This document shows positions 11,978 through 22,400 of a stretch of 64,000 bases of DNA, piece by piece. Position numbers and translations under genes: made by a program. How positions within the stretch are numbered: the first letter of the stretch is position 1; each line of letters begins with the position of its first letter. Where the stretch lies: NCBI GenBank assembly GCA_039621445.1, contig CP154956.1, positions 18,189,428-18,253,427 of the forward strand, given 5' to 3'. The notes under the pieces are model-generated. The model searched no databases, was not told where the DNA came from, and saw nothing but the letters and a program-made list of their open reading frames with translations. This DNA is from Euglena gracilis. Lineage: Eukaryota > Euglenida > Euglenophyceae > Euglenales.

Positions 11978-12163
11978 CACACACACACACACACACACAC
12001 ATACACATAAGAACATGAAACCACACACACACACACACTTACCACAACACAACACAACACAACACAACACAACACAACACAACACAACACAACGCAACAC
12101 AACACAACACCCAACGCAACGCACACACACACACACACACACACAAACAGACAAACAAACACA
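11918..12163. repeat. (CA)n and (ACAAC)n compound microsatellite
   Basis: Pure CA from about 11918 to 12002, ACAAC pentamers at about 12043-12112 with GCAAC variants, and then CA again. The Cys/Val-rich frames are artefacts. Confidence 0.95.
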
Positions 12164-12244
12164 CACCTGCACACACGACACCCAAACAAACATGAAAATT
12201 TGTCACGTTAAAAACGCAAACAATAACATACCCGGAGGAATGCT
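12128..12244 (+). repeat. Local direct repeat, copy 1
   Basis: The tail of the CA array plus 'ACGACACCCAAACAAACA' and AAAACGCAAACRATGAC-like sequence recur at 12886-13003. The two copies are about 758 bp apart and flank two GC-rich segments. Confidence 0.7.
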
Positions 12245-12289
12245 GGCACAAACCACCCTTCCTCACCTGTGGGGGGCCTGGGCAGGAGG

Positions 12290-12550
12290 GAACTATCACA
12301 CGGACTGCGGATTCTGAGGAGGTCCGGGGCGGCCTCAGGGCGGGGCAGCGCCGACGGGGTTGGGACAGCGGGCGGCGGTGGCGGCCGGGGCTTCCCGGCA
12401 GCCTTCGGGGGGTTCTCCACCTCGGCGGGGGTGTGTGGGGACACGTGACACGTTGGCGGCACGCCCCGGCAGGCGTCGGGCAGGCAGAGGCGTGTCCCGA
12501 CAGCTGGCATCCGGGAGGACTGGCACAGCATGGCGCCAGATTCCAGGAGT
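12290..12550 (-). other. GC-rich segment, candidate exon (unassigned)
   Basis: A 260-bp GC-rich island between CA repeats and AT-rich DNA. Several frames are open on both strands; the minus-strand reading is Pro/Ala-rich with several Cys. GC-rich islands of this kind coincide with exons in genes A and B, which is the only reason to suspect coding. No family was recognised and no splice partner identified. Confidence 0.25.
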
Positions 12551-12679
12551 TTGACATACTACTATACTAACAAAAAATAAATGATCTACAAGATTATGAA
12601 TAAATTCTACAATAATCAAAACAATAATAAAATGTTTATTAAGACAAAATACTACTTTAAAAATATTTACCCCCCCGGG

Positions 12680-12875
12680 GGGGGTCAAGGCCGGGCAGAT
12701 GCCCTGGGGGAACAGGCCTAGCGTCGGGGCCGGGGCTTGGCTTCGACAGGGCGGGGGTGTCAGTCCGCTACGGGGCTGGGGGCGGGCTGGGGGTGGGAGG
12801 CTGGGCGGAGGCGGCTGAGGGGCCTGCGGGGTGGGGGGGTGGCGAGGGAGGGGGGGCAGCCACTGCATCCCGGGG
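12680..12875 (-). other. GC-rich segment, candidate exon (unassigned)
   Basis: Second GC-rich island, Pro-rich on the minus strand and Gly-rich on the plus strand. It is preceded by an AT-rich stretch (12550-12670) containing TTTATTAAGAC, a word that also recurs beside the glycine-loop exons of genes A and B. Not recognised. Confidence 0.22.
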
Positions 12876-12885
12876 CAACACAACA

Positions 12886-13003
12886 CAACACACACCCAAC
12901 ACAGCACACACATACACAAACACACACATGCACGACACCCAAACAAACACAAAAAAAATTGCCATGCGAAAAACGCAAACGATGACCCCCCCCCGAGGAA
13001 AAT
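12886..13003 (+). repeat. Local direct repeat, copy 2
   Basis: Partner of 12128-12244: CAACACA array, 'GCACGACACCCAAACAAACA', then 'GAAAAACGCAAACGATGAC'. Confidence 0.7.
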
Positions 13004-13004
13004 T

Positions 13005-15000
13005 GGCCATGAGAAGAAACCGCGGAGTAGCTTTCCTTGGGCCGTACACAATCCGTACTTTGGGACTGTGGCCGACCTTAGAATTTACGGTGCTTCAAGT
13101 CGAAAATTGAGGCAAGCCCCATTCCAGGGTGCCCACTCGGCCCGACTGTGGGGGGGGGGGGCTCACCCCAGTAGATCTGTACAGCCTAGCTCATAACCTT
13201 TGTTTTTGGGGGGTTCCAAAAAACACAGGAGCATATCCAGAATTGTACTAGTTCTTTATTGATCGATTTTACGATGACAATTGAGTGGAACAAAACTTCA
13301 TGCTTTAACCAGCCAAATTTTTATTTTTCATTTTGGCAAGGCCGGGCATGCAATCACCGGGGTTGGCAGGTGACTGCTTCTTTTTGTGACTGACCGGTTT
13401 TTGGCCAAACCCCCTTGGGCCTTGGGGGAAAAACGTTGAAAATGACCCAGCGCTAAAGGCGGCAAGGAACGATAGCCACTTTTTCTTATGTGGTCAATTT
13501 CCCCTTGCTTTCTAAGTGACGTTGGTGACTGACTGTTTTTGGGGAGAAACACAGGCCAGCTTGGTGTGATATACAGAGGGTTTCTGTGGTTCAGCTAAAT
13601 TGTTGCCACCCTTGACCCACCAGGGGTAGTTTTTATTCTCTGCACCGCTGCATAATGTTGCACAGGATTTCTCTCCAAAAGGTTTACAAGAATGCAAAGT
13701 TGGATTTTGGGAGGGGTGTTTGTGCCTGATCCTTGGCATGATTTGACGAGTCATGCCACTGTGTAGGTGCCCCTCCTCCCTAAGTCCCTAAATCCCTAAG
13801 TCCCTCCCTCCTTGATGGGGGGACTTGGGCCACCACCTACCTGCTTTCACGTGGCTGTGGAGCCTGTGGGCAGTTCTTAAAAAAATGTTAACACAGCCTA
13901 GTTCTGAGTGTGAACTATTTGTGAGGGAGTTGTACCGTGCAGAAAAATTTAAAGACGAGGAAATGAACATTACACAAGACGCAAAACAAGGCTAAAGACG
14001 TCCCCTGCTCTTGCTGACGATGCAGCAGGGTTTACATCAATTTCGTGCTGGGACTCCAAATTCTCATTTGCGCTGCGAAAAATATCCTGGTTTGGACCCC
14101 TTGTGCAATCTCCAACCTTTACAACAGAAAATGGTGTGAATTTATTGTTGGGCATTCTGGGTTTTGGCGCGCATCATGTCCAGGACAGAGTTGCAACACA
14201 CACACACACACACACAAAATTACGAACACACACACAGAGATGGCATGCACAGGGAGATACTTTGTATCGCCATTACAGAACATTATAATTGTGGCGGAAT
14301 GCAACAAGATTTTGTCACAGAGGTCGTTCCTAACACAAAAGCAGACATATCTGTCAATTGAGATCCCAAAAAGCTTTTTGGCGAACGTAGAAACTGCTGG
14401 CACATATAACACATCACAAGAAAATTAGCAAAAACTTTATATTTTTGGGAAAAATTCCTTGGTTAAAACCCATTTCCTTTTGAGTCACTGACGCCGACCA
14501 TGCCCATGCCCACCATGCAATTACAATTACAATTACGCCATATAATGAGCAGGAAAATGGCATGCAATTCACCACATCTCGCTTCCACGTGCCCCAAGCA
14601 CTCCAGAGCCAACTTCAGCTTGCTCTTTTCTTGTGTCATTTTTGCACCCATACTTCCAAAGTTGCCTTTTTGTTTACTTGCAACAGACATTATTTCACAC
14701 CAGAACCAGAAGACAGCAGGACTACAAAGATCGAGGAAAAAACCGAACCAAAAAACATAAAAAGATGAAAATAAAAAACTGTGTCCGTCCTAACCTTCAA
14801 TATTTAACTACCAAAGATCATCATCTGATAAAACTCTTTTTTTTTGCGATTTCAATGACTTTTCATGACGTTCTGGAAAGCTCCATTGTTGCGCTGATGC
14901 GTGATGTTTCGTGATTTTCCGGAATGTCTTCGAAAAACTGAATTATCGTGGTGAATTGTGGAAGGAAACAGGGGAAATCCTTGGACGCCGCTTCAAGACC
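13005..15000. other. Unassigned intergenic-like sequence
   Basis: Moderate GC, few homopolymers, a short AC run at 14194-14215 and CCCTAAG words near 13780-13800. No exon, RNA or TIR element was recognised. Confidence 0.4.
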
Positions 15001-15020
15001 ACCGCAGCCACGGGAGAAAG

Positions 15021-15082
15021 GTTAGGGTTAGGGTTAGGGTTAGGGTTAGGGTTAGAGTTAGGGTTAGGGTTAGGGTTAGGGT
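15021..15082 (+). repeat. Interstitial telomere-like repeat (TTAGGG)n
   Basis: About ten tandem TTAGGG units, one mutated to TTAGAG, ending at GGTCATGG. Genes and repeats lie on both sides, so it is not a chromosome end in this assembly. Shorter TTAGGG tracts occur at 35.4 kb. Confidence 0.93.
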
Positions 15083-15094
15083 CATGGTTGGGGT

Positions 15095-15205
15095 ATACGA
15101 GGCGACGCACCTGCGCAGGGCGGCCACCAGGCGGCGTGCCGTGGGGGTCGGCTGTTGCAGGCTGCGCAGGACCTGGAGGGCCTCGCCGGCAGGCGGCCAT
15201 CCGGG
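15095..15205 (-). other. GC-rich candidate exon beside the telomeric repeat
   Basis: The minus frame reads an amphipathic Leu/Arg-rich segment (EALQVLRSLQQP then TARRLVAALRRC). Composition and size match the exons of genes A and B, and it lies downstream of gene A, but nothing similar was found downstream of gene B and no splice partner was identified. Function unknown. Confidence 0.3.
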
Positions 15206-15209
15206 GGGG

Positions 15210-16370
15210 GGGGGGAAGGGGTGGATGTTGGATCCGGGGGGGGGGGTCTCCCGGGTGCCGGGTGTTGCGTTCGGGTGTTGGGTGGTCTGAGCGTGTGTTG
15301 TTTTGCTTTCCTTGATTGCAAACTTTGGATAATGCCGTGGGCAGGTACTCCAGGGCGCCCGATTCTGACCCCTCTCCCCGAGGGGAGTGGGAAACACGTG
15401 CCATGCTCTTGCTTTTGTGTGCGGCCCCACTTTGCTCCCCTCCCCTCCCTGGAAGGTGATGCCTGCCTCTGAAATGTGCACCTCCAGTCCGTCAATTATT
15501 TGGGGAGCAAATCATTAATTGGTTGCTTTTACTTTGGGGAGTCCCCCCTCTCTTAACCCAGAAGCAGAAATGACTGAAGAGCAGGGACCCTCTGCCTGAG
15601 ACCGTCTAAGCCCCCCTCATCCAAGAACTTTGCAGAGTGCCAGGTCGTTTGAATTTCTGGGACCACTTTGGACTCTTGGTAGTCCTGCCTCCGTCAAACT
15701 CTGTGAGAAGCACCTATGTTATCCACCACATTCCCTGTCATCTGGAGCGAAATCCAACCTGATGTTTCGGATTCAAGAACAGTTTCTCGTGTTGAAATTG
15801 ATTGCCCCCTGACTGGAGGGGGCCCCACACAGCCAGTGTGGGACAAACACCACCAAACACCCGTGGTCCGGCTGAAGTTGACTAACCCCTGCAGGGGGGG
15901 TCTCGCAGTGCGCTGGAGTGCCTGGGCAGGCAGGCACCCCCCCCCCCGGGGTTGGTGCCTGCCTGTTGGTGGGCCAAAATGTACCCAAAATGGCCTTTTC
16001 TGGGCTTCCAGTGCCTTCGGCGCCAGAAGGGCCTTGACCAAGTGCCCAGGGACTTTTGGCCATGTGCCTGACCCCCCCCCCCTGGTATCGGCACCACCTT
16101 AAAATCCCGCCTGATTGTGGTGGTGTTGTGCGGATTTGTTGGGTTTTGTCACGGGAGGTGCTTGGGGTGGCGTTGACCCCCCATCACACCCCTTTCTGGG
16201 AGGCCCATTCAGCCTTGGGGGGTTTTGCTCAAGGCCCCCAGGGGATCCTTGGGCCACCTGGGGGAAAAAAAATGTGGGCTGGTTGGTCCCCACCAGGAGG
16301 CAGGGCCCCCTCAGATTTATTTTTCCAAAAAAAAAAAAACTGTGCGGGGGTTTGGAAGGCCGGCTGGTCC
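15210..16370. other. Unassigned, with a MITE-like interior fragment
   Basis: Includes 'AATGGCCTTTTCTGGGC' ... 'CTTCGGCGCC' (about 15980-16022), the block shared with the hAT-like MITE interiors at 4.9, 21.3, 41.8 and 59.5 kb. Terminal repeats and target duplication were not identified. Confidence 0.4.
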
Positions 16371-16374
16371 GGGG

Positions 16375-16420
16375 AGGAGAGGCGTGTGTCCGGGTCTGGC
16401 TCCAGCAGGCGGCCGAAGGG
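16375..16420 (-). CDS. Gene A, C-lobe end exon (tentative)
   Basis: Follows an acceptor GTGCAG and reads [16 protein letters not shown], matching [17 protein letters not shown] of gene B, the last helix region of a kinase domain. Beyond Arg-Leu the similarity fades, and a frame change relative to gene B is possible. The junction with the preceding exon at 17 kb is not resolved: no GT donor sits at the expected place. Confidence 0.45.
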
Positions 16421-19400
16421 CTGCACAGCACAGGAAGGCCTTGGGGGGGTGAACTCCCTCATCCCCCAGCGCCGATTTTAGGTCCAAATTGTCCTTGTGC
16501 GGTGTTGTGGTGGCACGGGGGGTATCGACCCCCCTGGATTTCTAGTTTCCAAATCACCTCCATTTGACCCCCATCTCCCCACCAGGCCCGAGTTATTCAC
16601 GCGCGAAGGGGTCCAAACTGGGTAGGATTGTCGCCACCCCCCCCCTCTTCCGACTCTGGCATTTTTCAGCCAAAATTTGGAGGAGAAATCCAAAACCACC
16701 CAAAACGGCCACTCCCAAAACTGCCAGTTGGCCATTTTTGACCCCAGTTTCAAAAAGTGTCGGCGCGTTGCACAAAGATTTTTTTGGGTCCAGCCCGGCT
16801 TCGCCGCGCGAAGCCGGGCTGACCGAACATCATTTCAGCGGGGGGGGGGGTGGTCTGCAGCCCAGCTGGGAGGTGCTGGCTGGAAAAAAAAAAGGTGCTG
16901 GCTGTCAAAAAATGATTTTTCGAAAACATCTCGAGAACACGCCCCCACCGCCCATTAGGCTTCGGGGAGGCTTGTGCAGGCCTGGGTGGCCCAGCAGGGG
17001 GGCGAAGAGGCCGCTGTGGGTCGCTGTGACCTCCCGGGCGATGCCTGCGATGAAGGGCAAGGGGGGAGACCCGGCGCGCACTGATGGGTTCCCAGGGGTT
17101 TCGGTCTCTGGGCGGTTTCAGGTATTTCCGTAGGGCATTTTTTGTTTTTTTTTTATTATACCTTTGGAGCCGGGTCCTGGGGTTTTCGCGCAACCCCGAC
17201 AGTAAAAAAAAGCCGGAATAAGAAAACTGCCGGGAGTGACAGAGCCAAAAACACATAACTGACCTGCCCTGGTCGGCCGTAAATGCCTAAATGCAAGGAT
17301 GGGAAGGCTCCTAAATCGGAGAAAATGCATCATACAAGCGTTTCTCTGAAAACTCTGCAACGCATTCATTGGAGCAGTGGACCATGGGATGATGATAGGT
17401 CACTTGGCCCTGGATTTGCGTGGGAAACTGTGGATGGCTATGGACAAAACCTCTGCCTGTGGTCTAAAATTTTCGGTGAACCGCTGTGGACGCCTGTGAT
17501 GGTGTGGGAGGGTGGCTTGCTAGGCGCAAATAAGAATGTGGCAGCATGGGGGTTGGCATGTATACCGAAGGTCATTTTGCCCTCAAATAACAGCCTCCTG
17601 TCATTTAATATGTGGCTGCCATTGTTCATTTTTCACCGTGTTTGACCATTGGCGTTTGGTGTTTTCATATGTAGTGAAAAGCTGAATGCTATCAAAATAA
17701 TACTGCAAAAAGGCATAGAGAGTATGCAAATGAAAACGGCACAAGAGACCGACGTACATTCGGGAGCAACAACAAAAGGTGGCCACACACACGGGGGGGC
17801 ACACACACCCTGGAGGCCTGCAGGGTCCGCTGCCACGGCGGTGTAGAGGTACTGGCGGTGGTGGCGGAGCAGCTTCAGTGTCACCAGCTCACTGAGCACG
17901 CAGCCGAAACCCCGCTGGCAGCGGTGGCCCCAGAACCCCCCCCCCCCACAGTTGAAGCGCGGGGCCGCCACAAATGCTGGGTCCAAATGAAAGCACAACC
18001 CCTCGCCGCAGGCGGCAATCAAGCGTAACAAACAATGGCAACTCTGAATAAAATCAACAAAAACTCACATAGGCAGGGTCCACGTAGACACACACACCCT
18101 GCCGCCAAAGGCGGTGGTTCGGTAATTGCCAGCCCTGAAAAGTTTGGCTGCATGAATCACTGTGCTGTAATTCTCCGTGTTTGAGAATGCATGTGTGGCT
18201 CCACCTGGATTCTTTTTTTGGGGAACGGACAACTCAATGCCAATGACTCAATGCGGATGAAAGGGTTGGGTTTGCAGGGCACGAGAGAACCAGGCATACA
18301 CCCGAATTATTCCGTAAATTTTGGGACATTTAGGTTATGGCGAATCGCTGGGATGGTATGGGGGATTATCCCCGCAATTTGGCATAATTTCCTTCAAACC
18401 ATTCTATGTTAGAAATGCATACATATACATATACATATATATATATATATACACGTATATGTACATATATACATCTATATATATCTATATATGTATACAT
18501 ACATAAATACATGTGTATATATGTATACCACATATACACACACACACCACATATATATGTACATATATACATATATACATATATATGGCATATATATGGT
18601 ATGCAAAATCACACCACCATTATCTTCACACAGGTATGGGCCCCAGGGCTGCGCCGCTGGGCACATGTCGTAGGAGGGCAGCGGCGTCTCCCACGCTCGC
18701 AACGCGCGGTGCGGCGCCGTGCTGTCCATCCACTCAGGCGGGGCATAAGTCTTGCAGCCACCAGTGGCGGCGCATAGACACCAGACCACGGATATCGCAC
18801 GTCGCAGGCTGTGACGATGGGGCAACCTTCAAATATATATACCGACACGCGCACCGGGAGAAACACAGCAGCGGGTTGCAAGTTCATACACCACAAGAAT
18901 AAAGCCACACTTCTGACAACGTGACACTATGTGTAACATCTGCACCTGAAAATGGGCAAAAAAAAGGAAACCAAAGTAAACCCCTCCGAATAGAAGCCCC
19001 GGGGGCTGCTATTCGGAACGTTGGTTGAAAACCGAGGGGGGGGGGGCTTCTATTTGGGGGGGGGGGAGTCACTATTCGGAAAACTGGCCGAAAACCGAGA
19101 GGTCCCAGCATTATCAAAAAAAAATTATTTGTGGGTCTACATGTCCTACGTTTCAAGCCATGTCAAATTTGCTGCAAAATAAACGTAAACCCACACAACA
19201 CTCATTGAACCAATGGCTGAAGAAGCCAAAGCACTATTCGGGGGGGGGGAGGCTATTCGGAACGTTGGTTGAAAACCGAGGGGGGGTAAGCAATTGCATG
19301 ATGCTGACATTCGACTCCTGAGCGATCAAAGAAAACACCACACACTTACAATGAATATTTCAAGACTCGAAAATACCAGATACAATGATATACCAGATAA

Positions 19401-22400
19401 TTACCAGATTCAATGAAAACTTACTCAACGAACAAAGCAGGGTCGATGCGGGTGATCGTCCAAGATGACAGCCCACGACAATCTATGCGCTGCGGGCTGC
19501 CAAAGTTGGTGAGCTTCAGTTGCTTCCCACCAGGCACCTCTTCCGCTGATGGAGGGAACGTTTGCGAGGTGAGAGACTTCGGATGGGGGATATTTGTCAA
19601 CAAATGCAACAGCTGGTGTTCCGTTAGGAGGGTAAAAACACACCCAACTCTCGCACAAAACTGCGTCTTGCCACTTGTACACAACACCCACAACTGGATG
19701 GAGGTCGATGACTCTGGGTGACCATCCAGGCTTTAGACCAGGCAAACGGTTCCACACGCTCCAAAGCACACTCTCCACAAGAGCAGCCTGCCTCCCATCC
19801 CTTGTCACCAGCACACTCTCGGAGCGGAAGTCGCCATGCAGGAACCCTGAGGCGCAGGGGACATCATGCAAATCAGCACCGTGAGGCCCCCCCCCCCCAA
19901 ATCGAGCCGTCCCAGGGGTTTTCCCAAAACTGGGTTTCGGCTCTTCCTGCCGAAACCCATACGGACCCGGGGGGGGGGGAGCTGCGTACAGGGGAAATTT
20001 CCGAGTTTAAAAGAAGCCTGATGCTGGGTCGCGTCGTTATGCGTCCGCACACACCCTTGGGGCTTCAGTTCCCAGCGATTAAAGAGGTACTGGTGGGAAA
20101 GTGGATGGGTCGGGTGGATGGGGGGGGGGGCACCCCGGGGGTCTCAAAACGAAGCCTGCATAGATGGATACTGCTGAATACAAGACAGCACCTTATGGTG
20201 CAGCGACCAGATCAGTCGAAAACAATTGAACTTGTCATTGCAGACAGAAAGAGCAGGCGTGATGGGCACAGACTCGAACTTGGATGGGGGGTCCGGCCCA
20301 ATTATCAACAAAAAGGATGGAAAAAAACTGAAATCAATGCAACCTCTGAGTCGCACGCGTGTGACTTTTGATTTGATTCTTCAGCCGCAGAAAAGGGCCA
20401 GTCTCCTTAACAATGAACTTGAAAAAAGGAAAAGCTCCCTGGATGCTCTGCAACCGCCTCACACCTTCGCCGTGGATAAAGGCGAGGGCGGAGGCGAGCT
20501 GGGTGGCGTAGTCTTGCACCCGGGGGGCGGGCAGCGTGCCCTTCTGGCTCGCCGTGGCGTGGAGGTATCGGGCGAGGGTCCCACTGCCACACAGCTCCAG
20601 CCTGGGGGCACGGGGGCAAACAGCCTTGCATGGAGGTTGGGTCAGCGCAGGGGGGGGGGATATGCAACTTGGCCCTTCAAATTATGCAAGTCAAAAAAAA
20701 TGCAAAAAAATGCAAAAAAATGCAAAAAAATGCAAAAAAATGCAAAAAAATGCAAAAAAAATGCAAAAAATGCAAAAAAAAATGCAAAAAATGCAAAAAA
20801 TGCAAAAACTGCAAAAAAAATGCAACTTGCATAAAACCCCTGAGAAAGGCTGGAATGCAACAGAGTTTTGCTGCCTGAAATCCGTAAACTTGTGAGAATG
20901 CCGGTGTACCTGTCAATGATTCACAAAAAAGACCCCCTGGAAGACAACGGCAAGCACTGAAGCTTTGAAAATCAACATGAATGGCACCTGCAGGTTCAGT
21001 CTAAGCAAATCGTCCCTCCAGGTCACCATTGAACATCAATAAAGCGGTGGCACGTCGCGTTTCATTGTACAACGTCGTCACATGACATGGAGACCAACTA
21101 CAAAAAATTTTACAGGGCAAAATATATTATGCAAAAAAATGCAAAAAAATGCAAATAAATGAAAATTTCGGAAAAACCTGAATATGCAAAAAAAATGCAA
21201 ATTATGCAAATTGCATATCCCCCCCCCGGTCAGCGGTGAGGACACGTCCGCTGCAGGCTGGTATTTGTCAACCCCAGGGGTGCCTTGTGCTATGGGGTGC
21301 CTGTCCATAGCAGGGGGGGGGGCTTGGCCCGCCATTGGGATTTTGGACCCCAATGCCTGCCGACGCAGCCAATCTTCCCCTGAAATTGGCCATTTTCGGA
21401 CCCCCGGTGCCTTCGGCGCCGGGGGGTGTGCTGAATCACTACCATCCCAATCCTGCCCCCCCCCCCCCCCCCGGGAGGGTCCATGATGCCCCCCCCCCCA
21501 AACACGAGAGCGGAGCAGGCTCCTGGAGGGTGCCTTGTGCTGTTGCATAGCAGGGGGGGTGCTGTTGCGTTTAGGTCCCGGATGGCAAACAAAGACTCAG
21601 CTCCAGGCTTTTTTTAAAAAAAAGAACGCCGCTCCCCCCAGGGGGAGGTGTGCGCAGGAGGGCATTTTCAGCCCTTCAAGCCCCCCCCCCCCCCCCCCCG
21701 GGGGGTCCCCCCCCCCGGTTTCGGGATGGGAAATTCGAGAGCATACAGATGACCAGCTGAAAGGGAAAATGGCCCGGGTCTCAAAGGGGAAACAAAGAGA
21801 AAGCACCTGTCATATCAACACACCCTTCAACTCCCATGAAACACTTTTATAAAGACGTGTGACGAAGAGGCGTAACAGAGTTTGGTTTGGGGAATTACAA
21901 AACAGGGTTTGCATTGGCAAGAGGGTTGCTTTCGAGGGCCCCTCCAATGCCCTGCCACGAAGAGGGCAAGAAAAGCCCCCACACGTTGTTTGCGACGAGG
22001 GCAGAAAGCAGGGGGCACACTGGATGCAGAGGCAGGGGACGTCTGCGAGGGTGACGGCGAACTGTCCGAAGCACTGCAGGCGGACTTCGGTTACACTTTG
22101 GGGCTTTTACAGCATCTCTGGGACCTGCCGAGGCTGCGGAGCTTCGAATGACAGCCTCACCCACCGGATCATCACCATCCAATCCAGAAGGGGGGGGGAA
22201 TACCCTCGACCTAAACCCTGTAAACCCTCCTTTCTTCGAACCCTCGGTCCCAGTGGTATGAGGCTTCCGTGACAATATTCCAATTTCATTTTTCAGCTTG
22301 GGCCATATCATTGTATTAATACTAGGCCCTTTGCTGTTTCCGCTGTGACCAGCACTTCTGTTGGGCTTTAAAAAAGACTAACTACTGTAAATCAAGCCGG

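Noticed and set aside
19425-19871. Continuous 148-codon frame [20 protein letters not shown]... as one exon
   Set aside because: It misses the NFG segment, which lies in another frame; splicing at GTGCTG|GTGACA and AAGAG|GTG restores exact alignment with gene B.
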